Shown here: positions 1 through 6,841 of the stretch, in pieces
Numbering within the stretch: the stretch's first letter is position 1
How the letters are laid out: the number at the start of each line of letters is the position of its first letter
Assembly (NCBI GenBank): GCA_947483545.1
Contig: CANKNP010000057.1
Location: 1-18,806, forward strand
Direction: 5' to 3'
Length of the DNA stretch: 18,806 nt
From: Deltaproteobacteria bacterium
GTDB taxonomy: Bacteria; Myxococcota; UBA796; SXON01
The notes under the pieces: model-generated
What the model was told of the DNA's origin: nothing
Databases searched by the model: none
The model's input: the letters and a program-made list of their open reading frames with translations, nothing else
Made by a program: the position numbers and the translations under genes

Positions 1-1
1 G

Positions 2-778
2 GACATCAGCGTGGGCAAGATCTCCGGTGCGGTTGGCACGTTCGCGCACGTTCACCCGGACGTGGAGGCGTACGTGTGTCAGAAGCTGGGGCTCACTCCG
101 GCGCCGGCCTCCAATCAGGTCGTCCAGCGGGACCGCCACGCGTTCTTTTTCAACGTGCTGGCGCTGATCGCGACGACGATTGAAAAAATCGCCGTCGAGA
201 TTCGGCATCTGCAGCGGACGGAGGTTCTGGAGGCCGAGGAGCCGTTCACCCCGGGGCAGAAGGGATCGTCCGCGATGCCGCACAAGCGCAATCCCATCCT
301 CTCCGAGAACTTGACAGGTCTGGCGCGGGTTTTGCGCGGCTATGCGTTCACCGCCATGGAGAACGTGCCGCTCTGGCATGAGCGCGACATCTCTCACAGC
401 TCGGCCGAGCGCATCATCGCGCCGGACGCGACCGTCACGCTCCACTTCATGCTCGGCCGGTTGGCGGGGCTGCTCGACGGGCTCGTCGTTTACCCGGAGC
501 ACATGGTCCGCAACCTCGAGGCGTCGGGCGGCTTGTTCTACAGCCAGCGTGTGATGCTCGCGCTCGTGGAGTCTGGGATGTCGCGGGAGGCCGCCTACGC
601 ACTTGTGCAACGCAGCGCGATGCGAACGTGGGCGGAGGGGATCCCGCTGCCCGGGTTGCTGGCGGAGGATCCGGAGGTCGGCGGGGTATTGGGCGCCGAG
701 CAGGTGGCCGCCCTGTGTGATCCGGGCTGGTACGTCCGGCATGCCAGGGAGGTGCAGACGCGCGTCTTCGGGTGCTAA
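2..778 (+). CDS. purB: Adenylosuccinate lyase, C-terminal part (5' end outside window)
   Basis: This is the C-terminal ~258 residues of adenylosuccinate lyase. The enzyme removes fumarate from SAICAR and from adenylosuccinate in cytoplasmic purine synthesis. The frame is open from base 2 with no start, so the N-terminal part lies upstream; the GTG at base 11 is an internal Val. The fumarase/aspartase superfamily signature GSSAMPHKRNP is intact at about 263-297 and contains the flexible-loop catalytic Ser. The flanking segments FTPGQKGS before it and VPLWHERDISHSSAER after it are typical of bacterial PurB, and HERDISHSS belongs to the nucleotide-binding region. The gene ends with TAA, only 8 bases before the ATG of the following lipoprotein, so the two may be co-transcribed, though no functional link is evident. 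Nothing in the visible part suggests loss of function. Identification is very secure; only the missing N-terminus limits it. Confidence 0.96.
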   Translation, partial: DISVGKISGAVGTFAHVHPDVEAYVCQKLGLTPAPASNQVVQRDRHAFFFNVLALIATTIEKIAVEIRHLQRTEVLEAEEPFTPGQKGSSAMPHKRNPILSENLTGLARVLRGYAFTAMENVPLWHERDISHSSAERIIAPDATVTLHFMLGRLAGLLDGLVVYPEHMVRNLEASGGLFYSQRVMLALVESGMSREAAYALVQRSAMRTWAEGIPLPGLLAEDPEVGGVLGAEQVAALCDPGWYVRHAREVQTRVFGC

Positions 779-786
779 GCTGGGCC

Positions 787-2691
787 ATGGCCACCCCCCG
801 TCTGTTGCTCCTCCTCGCGCCCACGATCCTCACGGCCTGCGTGCTCGACAACAAGTTGAGCAGCGAGAAAGAGGATCCGCCCAACTTCGACACCGGCGAG
901 CCCTTCGTTCCCCCCGAGGAGACCGCCCACGACACAGTCGTCGAGACCGCGGAGACCGCGATCCCGCCGGTGTGCAACGACGACTATTTTCCCGCGCTGG
1001 CCGTACCCCAGCTGGAGGAGTGCTACTCGGAGGGCACGACCGTCGGCTCGTTCACGCCCGTGATCGAGTGGGAGAACACCGATCCCGGAAACACCTATAC
1101 AACGCCCGTGATTGGCCAACTCACGGACGACAACGGCAACGGGGTGATCGACGATGGTGACACGCCCGACGTGGTCGTGGCCAACACGTCGGGGGTGTTG
1201 TGGGCCATTTCGGGCGACGGCACGACGATGTGGAGCGCCGGCAGCCTGGGCAGCGAGCCGATGACCGCAGCCATTGGGGATCTGGACGGGGACGGGTTTC
1301 CGGAGGTGGTGGGCTCCGGCAGTCCGGGCACGATCGCGGTCCACGGCGAAGATGGCTCGACGTATTGGGAGGTGAACACCGCGGGCTCCTTGTGCGGCGG
1401 GGTGGGCATCGCGGACCTCGACGCGGACGGCAACCCAGAGGTTTTGCTCGGGGCGAAGATCATCGAGGGCCAGACCGGGAGCCTGCTCGCGACTGGGGCC
1501 TACGGAACCGGCTCGGGGTACGGGTCGTCGTCGGTCGCGACGTTTGGGATCGCCGCCGATATTGACTTGGATGGGCAGCTCGAGGTCGTGGTCGGCAACG
1601 CGCTCTACGACATCGATGGCAACGCGATCTGGGCGAATGGGCAGTCGGACGGGTTTGTCGCCGTCGCGAACTTTGACAGTGACCCGGAGGGCGAAATCGT
1701 GGTCACGTACACAGGGAACGTGCGGCTCCAGGACAACGACGGGACGGTCTTGTGGTCTGCCAACTACGTGGGTGGGACGAGCGGTCCGCCGACGGTGGCC
1801 GATTTTGACGGGGACGGCGAGCCCGAGATCGGGGTCGCCGGAAACGGGGAGTACGAGGTCATCGATGGCGACGGCACCTCGCTCTGGAGCCGGCCCACGG
1901 TCGACTTTTCTAGCGGGTTCACCGGCTCTGCCGTGTTCGACTTCGAGGGCGACGGCATCGCCGAGGTCGTGTACGCCGACGAGAACGACGTCTACGTGTT
2001 CGCCGGACCGAACGGGGACATCAAGATGCAGGACCCGACCCATTCCAGCGCGACGTGCAGCGAATATCCGGCGGTCGCGGACGTCGATGGCGACGGCCAC
2101 GCCGAGATCGTCTATACCTCCAGCAATTATTCTGGCCCGGAGGTGGGCGTGCGGGTGATCGGGGACGCCGACGATTCCTGGCAGCCCGGACGAAAGGTCT
2201 GGAATCAGCATGGCTACAGCATCACCAACGTGGGCGACGACGGAGAGATCCCCGCGTACCCGGATCCCAACTGGGAGTCGTACAACAACTTCCGGTCCGG
2301 GGATTTGATCCCCGGCGGGGAGGGCTACAGCGGGCCGGATCTGTTTCCCTATGTCCACGCTGTTTGCGTGGACGAGTGTGCCAGCGGCAACGTGACTGTC
2401 TGGTACTCGATTGGAAACCAGGGCTACAACGACACCGAGGAGGATGTGACGGTCGATTTCTGGGGGGAGACCGACACCGGGCAGGTTTTCCTCGGGTCCA
2501 CCCTGTGGTCTGCCGACCTTCCCGCCGGGATGCGCGGCGCCTCCGAGTCGATCGACCTGACCGGCGTTCCACCCCTGTTGTTAGACATCACCGTGACCGT
2601 GGACGGTGGGAATGACAGCACGTCTGGAGTCGTGAGCGAGTGCTTCGAGGACAACAACGAGGTGAGCTGGGGGGATGTGGTTTGTTTTTGA
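787..2691 (+). CDS. FG-GAP/VCBS-repeat lipoprotein with C-terminal CARDB-like domain
   Basis: This predicted 634-residue exported lipoprotein starts at the ATG at 787. That start gives a clean signal peptide ending in lipobox LTAC with Cys18; a GTG at 772 would add five residues and overlap purB. The mature N-terminus is an acidic Thr/Pro-rich linker. Next come Asp-rich calcium-binding loops of the FG-GAP/VCBS beta-propeller type: DDNGNG near residue 114, DLDGDG at 165, DLDADG at 210, DIDLDG at 258, DFDGDG at 339 and DVDGDG at 432. The last ~110 residues look like a CARDB-type beta domain, with a CVDEC pair and a closing SECFEDNNE followed by Cys. Proteins of this build are usually cell-surface adhesins or structural proteins; the ligand is unknown. 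A clear paralogue lies at 9449-11437, lacking only in this copy the MopE-type motif. Family call is secure; function is not established. Confidence 0.88.
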   Translation: MATPRLLLLLAPTILTACVLDNKLSSEKEDPPNFDTGEPFVPPEETAHDTVVETAETAIPPVCNDDYFPALAVPQLEECYSEGTTVGSFTPVIEWENTDPGNTYTTPVIGQLTDDNGNGVIDDGDTPDVVVANTSGVLWAISGDGTTMWSAGSLGSEPMTAAIGDLDGDGFPEVVGSGSPGTIAVHGEDGSTYWEVNTAGSLCGGVGIADLDADGNPEVLLGAKIIEGQTGSLLATGAYGTGSGYGSSSVATFGIAADIDLDGQLEVVVGNALYDIDGNAIWANGQSDGFVAVANFDSDPEGEIVVTYTGNVRLQDNDGTVLWSANYVGGTSGPPTVADFDGDGEPEIGVAGNGEYEVIDGDGTSLWSRPTVDFSSGFTGSAVFDFEGDGIAEVVYADENDVYVFAGPNGDIKMQDPTHSSATCSEYPAVADVDGDGHAEIVYTSSNYSGPEVGVRVIGDADDSWQPGRKVWNQHGYSITNVGDDGEIPAYPDPNWESYNNFRSGDLIPGGEGYSGPDLFPYVHAVCVDECASGNVTVWYSIGNQGYNDTEEDVTVDFWGETDTGQVFLGSTLWSADLPAGMRGASESIDLTGVPPLLLDITVTVDGGNDSTSGVVSECFEDNNEVSWGDVVCF

Positions 2692-2813
2692 CGGGAGGGA
2701 CCGGCGGACTGTTCAGAAACCTCCCTTCGCCTTTCGGGCACCCCAACCCGCCTCGCGGACCCGGTGGGAGGGAGTGGGCTTTGGGGGCCTGCCTGATCGA
2801 CTCCCCGGGGGGC

Positions 2814-2863
2814 CCTCATCCGGCGCGGAGTACCGCGCCACCTTCTCCCGGAGGGAGAAGGGG
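2814..2863 (-). repeat. Twin-hairpin REP-like intergenic element
   Basis: Two perfect hairpins are separated by one base. GGCGCGG (2822-2828) pairs with CCGCGCC (2833-2839) across an AGTA loop. CCTTCTCCC (2841-2849) pairs with GGGAGAAGG (2853-2861) across a GGA loop. On the minus strand the order is CCTTCTCCC-hairpin, GTGGC-type hairpin, then GGATGAGG. This matches the layout of a palindromic intergenic repeat that I recall from many GC-rich proteobacterial genomes. It may be a non-autonomous repeat or act as a transcription end. Only one copy is visible in this window, so its repeat status is inferred from that resemblance. Confidence 0.6.
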
Positions 2864-2880
2864 AATACCAGAGTTCCCCG

Positions 2881-2918
2881 CCCGTAGCCCCCCGTAGCCC
2901 GTAGCCCGTAGCCCGTAG
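2881..2918. repeat. CCCGTAG heptamer tandem repeat
   Basis: Five exact copies of CCCGTAG occur: one at 2881-2887, a CCC spacer, then four head-to-tail copies at 2891-2918. A heptamer array in non-coding DNA changes length by slippage without frame constraints. It sits 18 bases after the twin-hairpin element, inside the gap between two convergent genes. No function can be read from it. Confidence 0.9.
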
Positions 2919-2947
2919 TCTCGCCCGCCCGATGCCCAGCGGCGTTC

Positions 2948-2967
2948 CACGGCCCGATCGGGCCGTG
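2948..2967. repeat. 20-bp perfect palindrome
   Basis: CACGGCCCGATCGGGCCGTG is a perfect 20-bp palindrome with no spacer. Both strands read identically. It lies between the heptamer array and the end of the ferritin-like gene. It could be a dimeric protein site or a cruciform/hairpin contributing to transcription termination from either side. No T-tract adjoins it. Confidence 0.7.
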
Positions 2968-2974
2968 CGACCAA

Positions 2975-2996
2975 GGGCGGTGAGCCGCCCAAAAAA
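2975..2996. other. GGGCGG/CCGCCC hairpin next to an A6 run
   Basis: GGGCGG (2975-2980) pairs with CCGCCC (2985-2990) across TGAG, followed by AAAAAA (2991-2996). On the minus strand, just 3' of the ferritin-like stop, the order is T6 then hairpin, which is the reverse of a canonical intrinsic terminator. It may stabilise the 3' end of the minus transcript or weakly terminate it. I do not call it a standard terminator. Confidence 0.4.
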
Positions 2997-2999
2997 GCT

Positions 3000-3770
3000 T
3001 CAGACCTTCGGGATTCGATCCAGCGCGCGGTGGTAAGCGCTCCGGAACCCCAACGGCTCGGGGATCCCGACAGACAGGAGCTGAGCCGCGGCGAGGGGGT
3101 CGCCAAACAGCACGATCGTGTCGGGCTCGATGACATCGCGGGTGCGCATCGCCCCGAGCGTGCGGTTCGCGGTGTCTGTCGCAAACGCATCGCCGGGCCA
3201 ACGAAACCATCCGCCGGTTTGAAGCTCCTGCAGAAACAGATCACCGATTCGGGCGTGGAGCACCTCGTCGCGTTGGATCTGGCGCAAGGTGTCACGAAAC
3301 GGGGACGCTGGGAGCGCACGGAGCGTGTGTCTGAGCAGCGCGAGGGCGACGACCTCGCCGATTCCGTAGGTGCCCACGACCATCCCGACGAGATCCTGCT
3401 CCAGGTCCGGGCCCGGGGATTGCTGCAGCTCCGGCAGCTCGAAAGCGACCTCGCCATCGCTGCCCAGGGCGCAGGCACAAGCCATGCACAATGCGGCATG
3501 GCGCTGCTCTTGGAGGAGCATCACGAGCGCGAGCTCCTGCAGGTCCATCGGCGCGCCAAGGTCCACGAGCAAGCTGTGGAACTTTCGGACAATCATCACG
3601 CCGATGTATTCGGCGCGTGTGCGATCCTCCCAGTCGCGGCAGGCCAGGGCGCGGACATCCTCGCGGAGATTTGGAATGTTCAACGCGGGGAGCTTCACGA
3701 GCTGTCGGGCGATCAGCGGGTGATTCGCCAGTGACGACCGATCAAACAGGACCCCAACAGGCTCGCTCAC
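3000..3770 (-). CDS. Diiron ferritin-like four-helix-bundle protein
   Basis: This 256-residue protein shows the full carboxylate diiron pattern of the ferritin-like superfamily: Glu54, Glu88-x-x-His91 (in LLQEQRHA), Glu139 (in GIGEVVA) and Glu169-x-x-His172 (in RDEVLHA). The order E, ExxH, E, ExxH on four helices is what is needed to bind two irons, so the protein is probably an oxidase, oxygenase or iron/peroxide-handling protein. The substrate is unknown. I chose the GTG at 3770 because it forms a GTGA overlap with the stop of the Cys-rich lipoprotein gene, a typical translational-coupling arrangement. No signal peptide is seen from this start. The frame stays open further upstream, so a longer N-terminus cannot be excluded. 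It is the last gene of a pyk-lipoprotein-ferritin-like run. I recall similar ferritin-like proteins as frequent in Myxococcota; the specific subfamily is not identified. Confidence 0.8.
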   Translation of the reverse strand: MSEPVGVLFDRSSLANHPLIARQLVKLPALNIPNLREDVRALACRDWEDRTRAEYIGVMIVRKFHSLLVDLGAPMDLQELALVMLLQEQRHAALCMACACALGSDGEVAFELPELQQSPGPDLEQDLVGMVVGTYGIGEVVALALLRHTLRALPASPFRDTLRQIQRDEVLHARIGDLFLQELQTGGWFRWPGDAFATDTANRTLGAMRTRDVIEPDTIVLFGDPLAAAQLLSVGIPEPLGFRSAYHRALDRIPKV

Positions 3771-4045
3771 GCGCGGCGGAGGCGTCTGGCGGCCTTGCGG
3801 TTTCGGCCGGCGCGATCCAGGCCGACGAAGCCGGGGGTCGCGCAGTTCATCTGTCCGCCTGGCTCGCAGGTGCAGGTCTCCGAGCCCGTGTCCGACGGAC
3901 CGGTGGACGACCAAGCGCCCTCGTCGCAGTACCAGATGTCGCCGGAGGCATCGCAGTCCCATTCGCCGTTGCTGGCGCACTCGGCGCCCTCGCGGGAGGG
4001 GGCGCAGGCGGTGAAGAGCAGGGTGAGGCCGAGGAGGGGTCGCAT
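3767..4045 (-). CDS. Small Cys-rich lipoprotein
   Basis: This 92-residue predicted lipoprotein begins with a short signal peptide ending in LLFTAC (lipidated Cys14). The mature part holds six further Cys in ~50 residues (EC, DC, YC, a CTC pair and NC), together with Trp, Gly and Asp. That pattern suggests a small disulfide-stabilised or metal-binding domain in the cell envelope. The tail is strongly basic (Arg/Lys-rich). The gene starts 15 bases after the pyk stop and its TGA overlaps the GTG of the ferritin-like gene by four bases. The context suggests co-translation with that diiron protein. I do not recognise a named family. The lipobox and Cys spacing make it more believable than a chance frame, although no good ribosome-binding site precedes it. 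Confidence 0.72.
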   Translation of the reverse strand: MRPLLGLTLLFTACAPSREGAECASNGEWDCDASGDIWYCDEGAWSSTGPSDTGSETCTCEPGGQMNCATPGFVGLDRAGRNRKAARRLRRA

Positions 4046-4060
4046 GGGGAGAGTGTAGCC

Positions 4061-5506
4061 CTAACGCCCCCCCACCGTATAAACCTTCAACGTATTCGTC
4101 GCTCCCTTCATCGGCGTATTGCCGGACAGCACCACCACCTCCTGCCCCCGCTCCACAAGGCTCGCCTCCAACAAGATGCGTTCGCCTAGGGCGATCAGCT
4201 CGTCGGTGCTCTCCACGGTCGGCGCCAGCACCGGTGTCACCCCCCACGCGAGGGCCAACCTATCGAAGGTCGTCTGATTGGGCGTGAGCGCGAACAGGGC
4301 GCCCGGGGGTCTCGATTTGCTCGCGAGCAACGCCGTTGAGCCGCTCCAGGTGAACACGACCAGCGGCCTTGGGATCTCTCGCACCGCGTAGCAGGCGGCG
4401 CGCACCACGGTTTGGGCGGGGCCGGAGAGCACCGACATTTCGTCCCAGCCGCTGCGCATCCAACGGCTGGACTCGACCTCCCGTGCGATGCGATCCATCG
4501 TCTCCACGGCGCGGATCGGCCAACGCCCGGCGGCCGTTTCGCCCGACAGCATGATGGCGTCCGTCCCATCGAGGATCGCGTTGGCCACGTCTGTCGTCTC
4601 AGCGCGCGTGGGATTTGGGTTTCGCTCCATCGAATCGAGCATCTGCGTGGCTGTGATGACCAGCACGCCGGCGCGATTGGCGGCTGCGATCAGGTCTTTC
4701 TGCAACACCGGAATCCGCTCGATGTTCACCTCCACGCCCAAATCCCCGCGGGCGACCATGATCCCCTCGACCAGCGGGAGGATCTCCGAGATGTTCGTCA
4801 CTGCCTGGGGTTTCTCGATCTTCGCGATGATGGGGAGATCGCGGCTTCCAAGTCGCGTGAGGTGCTCGCGCAGCGTCAGCACGTCCCGTGCCTCGCGCAC
4901 AAACGAGAGCGCCACAAAATCGACCCCGGCGGCGACACCAACCTCCAAGTCTGCGATGTCCTTTTCCGTCAGACACGGGGCGCTGACCGCGACGCCGGGC
5001 AGGTTGATGCCCTTGTGGCTCCCAAGCGATCCGCCTTGCTGAATGCGAATATCCACCTCGGCGGGGGTGATCTCCCGTCGCACCTGCAAGACAGCGCCCC
5101 CGAGCGCGCCGTCTGCGAAGAGCACGACGTCGCCGGCCCGGACATCGCCGGCCATGCCGTCGTAGGTCGTGCCGATACGCCATCCGTGGGCACCGGCGGG
5201 GGGCTCGGCGGTGAACGCCTCGTCCATCACGACGGTCAGCACATCGCCGTCGGCCAGCTCGATCGGCTCGTCGAGGTCGCCGGTCCGGATCTTCGGCCCT
5301 TGGAGGTCGAGCAGGATGCCGACCGGGATGCCCTTCTGGGTCGATAGCCGGCGGGTGCGGGCCACCATCTCTTGGATCGACTCCGCCGTCGAATGGGAAC
5401 AGTTGATGCGGACGACGTTGACGCCTGCGTCGATGAGGGCGCTGAGCATCTCGGGGGAGCGGCTCGCGGGGCCGAGCGTGGCGACGATCTTGGTGCGACG
5501 GTTCAT
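4061..5506 (-). CDS. pyk: Pyruvate kinase
   Basis: This 481-residue pyruvate kinase transfers phosphate from phosphoenolpyruvate to ADP in the last step of glycolysis, in the cytoplasm. The N-terminus RRTKIVATLGPAS is typical and fixes the ATG start. Substrate and metal motifs follow in order: VVRINCSHS near residues 31-39, DLQGPKIRTG near 67-76, the PROSITE-type core IIAKIEKPQAVTN with Lys229 to Lys232, ARGDLGVE, then ATQMLDSM and NAILDGTDAIMLSGETA. The C-terminal domain is present (FTWSGSTALLASKSRPP, ending in KVYTVGGR). Length is normal for the bacterial enzyme. It is the first gene of a minus-strand run with a Cys-rich lipoprotein 15 bases downstream. The upstream gap of 77 bases is shared with a divergent lipoprotein gene and contains an 8-bp inverted repeat. 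Confidence 0.97.
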   Translation of the reverse strand: MNRRTKIVATLGPASRSPEMLSALIDAGVNVVRINCSHSTAESIQEMVARTRRLSTQKGIPVGILLDLQGPKIRTGDLDEPIELADGDVLTVVMDEAFTAEPPAGAHGWRIGTTYDGMAGDVRAGDVVLFADGALGGAVLQVRREITPAEVDIRIQQGGSLGSHKGINLPGVAVSAPCLTEKDIADLEVGVAAGVDFVALSFVREARDVLTLREHLTRLGSRDLPIIAKIEKPQAVTNISEILPLVEGIMVARGDLGVEVNIERIPVLQKDLIAAANRAGVLVITATQMLDSMERNPNPTRAETTDVANAILDGTDAIMLSGETAAGRWPIRAVETMDRIAREVESSRWMRSGWDEMSVLSGPAQTVVRAACYAVREIPRPLVVFTWSGSTALLASKSRPPGALFALTPNQTTFDRLALAWGVTPVLAPTVESTDELIALGERILLEASLVERGQEVVVLSGNTPMKGATNTLKVYTVGGR

Positions 5507-5527
5507 GGCGGGCCCGGTAATCCGGCA

Positions 5528-5560
5528 GCGCTAGAAAAGGGTAGGGCCCCGATCTAGCGC
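5528..5560. promoter_or_regulatory. Inverted repeat in the divergent pyk/lipoprotein promoter gap
   Basis: GCGCTAGA (5528-5535) and TCTAGCGC (5553-5560) form a perfect 8-bp inverted repeat with a 17-base spacer. It occupies the centre of the 77-base gap between pyk (minus) and a lipoprotein gene (plus), so both promoters should lie there. Arm centres are about 25 bp apart, which would suit a dimer or two dimers on one face of the helix. An operator is plausible. I cannot assign a regulator, and no strong -35/-10 pair is evident. Confidence 0.4.
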
Positions 5561-5583
5561 GACAAATCGGAGTAGACTGTCGT

Positions 5584-6126
5584 ATGCGCTGCCTTCCCAC
5601 GGCCCTCCTGCTCCTCTCCGGCCTGATCGGCTGCGATGCCGCGACTGCCTCGGTCCCGGCCACGGTCGCGATCCCGGGGCCCGCCGCTGAAGTGATGGTG
5701 CGCCAACGCATGGATCTCCCACCTGCGGCGTCGCTGTCCGCGGTCTCGGCCGTTGCGATTGCGGCCCCGGCATCTACGCTCCCCGGTGCGGTCTCGACGT
5801 GGCTCGGCGGGCCCTCGAAGCCCTCGGGGCTACGTGTGGTGGCCAGCTTTGCGCTCCCGATGAGCGCTGTGGAGCCTGACTATTGGTCGGAGTGGCAGCC
5901 CACCCCGTTGCCATCCGAGGTCGCCGGGTTTCGCGAAGGGCCGGTCGAGGTCGCGCACATCACCGGGTTCTACCGGTGCTCGGTGCGGTCCTCGAGCCCC
6001 GGTTCCCAGAGTGGGTACTCCGTGTCGGGGTGTACACGGCCGCCCGCAAACTTCGACGCGTTTGAGGTCGCCGTCTACGAGCCGACGAGCGGCGCCATGA
6101 CAGTCGTGATGAAGCAGTATTACTGA
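5584..6126 (+). CDS. Predicted lipoprotein of unknown function
   Basis: This 180-residue protein has a signal peptide with a leucine-rich core and lipobox LIGC (Cys17). The mature N-terminal half is Ala/Val/Pro-rich and low in complexity, probably a linker. The C-terminal half is richer in aromatic residues (YWSEW, GFYRC) and has two Cys (in FYRCSV and VSGCTR) that could form a disulfide, ending in MKQYY. No known domain is recognised. The ATG at 5584 follows GGAG at 5569-5572 with an 11-base spacing, rather long. It is the first plus-strand gene after pyk, and the next gene starts 4 bases after its stop, so it likely leads an operon with the adenylate-enzyme-like protein and the CoA-transferase. 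Export is inferred from the lipobox; no role is proposed. Confidence 0.72.
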   Translation: MRCLPTALLLLSGLIGCDAATASVPATVAIPGPAAEVMVRQRMDLPPAASLSAVSAVAIAAPASTLPGAVSTWLGGPSKPSGLRVVASFALPMSAVEPDYWSEWQPTPLPSEVAGFREGPVEVAHITGFYRCSVRSSSPGSQSGYSVSGCTRPPANFDAFEVAVYEPTSGAMTVVMKQYY

Positions 6127-6130
6127 CCCT

Positions 6131-6841
6131 TTGTCCGATCTGCTGCTCGACCGTCTGCTGGATGTGCCCCGGGATCGCTCGGCGGTCTCGGCGGTGCGTG
6201 ACACACGGACCGGGGCATGGGCGCACCTGACATGGGATGAGCTGCGGGCCGCGGTGCGCAAGGCGGCGGGCGAGGCCGGCGAGCGGGGGGCGAGGCGGAC
6301 GTGGGTCGGGCGAGGTGCCTCGCAGCTGATCGGCGATCTCGCGTTGCAGTTCGCGGGGGTCGTGGGGACGTTGGGGGAGGGTGAACCATTGACGGCGGGC
6401 CGGGACGATCCGGGCCGGCTCGTGCGGATGCGACAGGAGACGAGGCCGAGGGACGCGGCGGTCGTGGTCGGCGGCCGCACCCTCGATCATGGTGAGGTTG
6501 CGGCGCTGGCGGAGCGGGCGGCGAAGCGGCTGTGCCCGACGCCCGGGCTCTTGCCGGAGGTGATCCTCAGCACCGTGGACGCTGAGACGGATCAGGTCTT
6601 GGGTTGGGCCGCAGTGTGGGGCGGGCTTACGTTGGTGACGACGGAGCCGGGTCGGCGAGAGAGCGTAGATCCAAGCGTGTGGGTGTGCACGCCCGGCCAA
6701 CTATCCGTGGCCAACCTGAAGGGTTGCGGCACGGTCCAGCGCTTGCGAGGGGACGGACCCCGGCTGCGGCGTGTGTTCGTTGTGGGCACGGTGCCCGACG
6801 TACGGATCGAAGGCATCGAGGTGAGCCCATGGACACTTTGA
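6131..6841 (+). CDS. Shrunken, probably inactive adenylate-forming (AMP-binding) enzyme homologue
   Basis: This 236-residue protein resembles the N-terminal half of acyl-CoA synthetases. TRTGAWAHLTWDELRAAV (residues 25-42) matches the family's entry strand and helix, and AVWGGLTLVTTEP (161-173) matches the 'ALWAGATLV' segment. The ATP-binding loop (consensus TSGTTGxPKG), expected between VVV at 111-113 and the LDHGEVAAL helix at 118-126, is missing: only about six residues span it. The later core and C-terminal lid are also absent. Full-length enzymes run to about 500-600 residues. The frame is nevertheless intact from a TTG at 6131, 4 bases after the lipoprotein stop. It overlaps the CoA-transferase gene by 13 bases. 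It could be a pseudoenzyme with a scaffold or acyl-binding role, or a gene in decay. Homology is inferred from motif resemblance. Confidence 0.6.
   Translation: MSDLLLDRLLDVPRDRSAVSAVRDTRTGAWAHLTWDELRAAVRKAAGEAGERGARRTWVGRGASQLIGDLALQFAGVVGTLGEGEPLTAGRDDPGRLVRMRQETRPRDAAVVVGGRTLDHGEVAALAERAAKRLCPTPGLLPEVILSTVDAETDQVLGWAAVWGGLTLVTTEPGRRESVDPSVWVCTPGQLSVANLKGCGTVQRLRGDGPRLRRVFVVGTVPDVRIEGIEVSPWTL

Larger units (their letters stand above)
2692..2999. other. Repeat-rich convergent intergenic region
   Basis: About 308 bases lie between the end of the FG-GAP lipoprotein gene (plus) and the end of the ferritin-like gene (minus). I see no credible gene. Short frames here are low-complexity and read through the repeats. 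The region holds a possible GGGAGG/CCTCCC stem (2693-2698 with 2720-2725) just after the lipoprotein stop, a twin-hairpin element (2814-2863), a CCCGTAG tandem array (2881-2918), a 20-bp palindrome (2948-2967) and a GGGCGG hairpin next to A6 (2975-2996). Such a stretch can terminate transcription from both sides and can accumulate mobile or slippage-prone repeats. No canonical hairpin followed by a T-tract is present in either direction. Confidence 0.8.

Noticed and set aside
775..2358. Long open frame (527 codons) on the minus strand opposite the first FG-GAP gene
   Set aside because: It mirrors the Asp/Gly-rich repeats of the plus-strand gene, is rich in Arg/Val/Asp, has no recognisable motif, and the opposite frame is clearly coding. 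The same applies to the minus frame at 9548-10804.
2881..2918. CRISPR array
   Set aside because: The unit is only 7 bases, there are no spacers, and no cas genes are present.
2975..2996. Intrinsic terminator of the minus-strand operon
   Set aside because: The T-run precedes the hairpin in the direction of transcription, the reverse of a canonical terminator.
2713..3210. Possible minus-strand gene across the repeat-rich gap
   Set aside because: Its translation runs through the twin hairpin and the heptamer array and then overlaps the ferritin-like gene out of frame; it looks like chance coding of repeats.
3771..4247. Upstream extension of the ferritin-like protein to 4247
   Set aside because: The extension is Gly/Arg-rich, covers the Cys-rich lipoprotein gene and the end of pyk, and has no signal peptide. 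The GTG at 3770 overlapping the lipoprotein stop is a better start.
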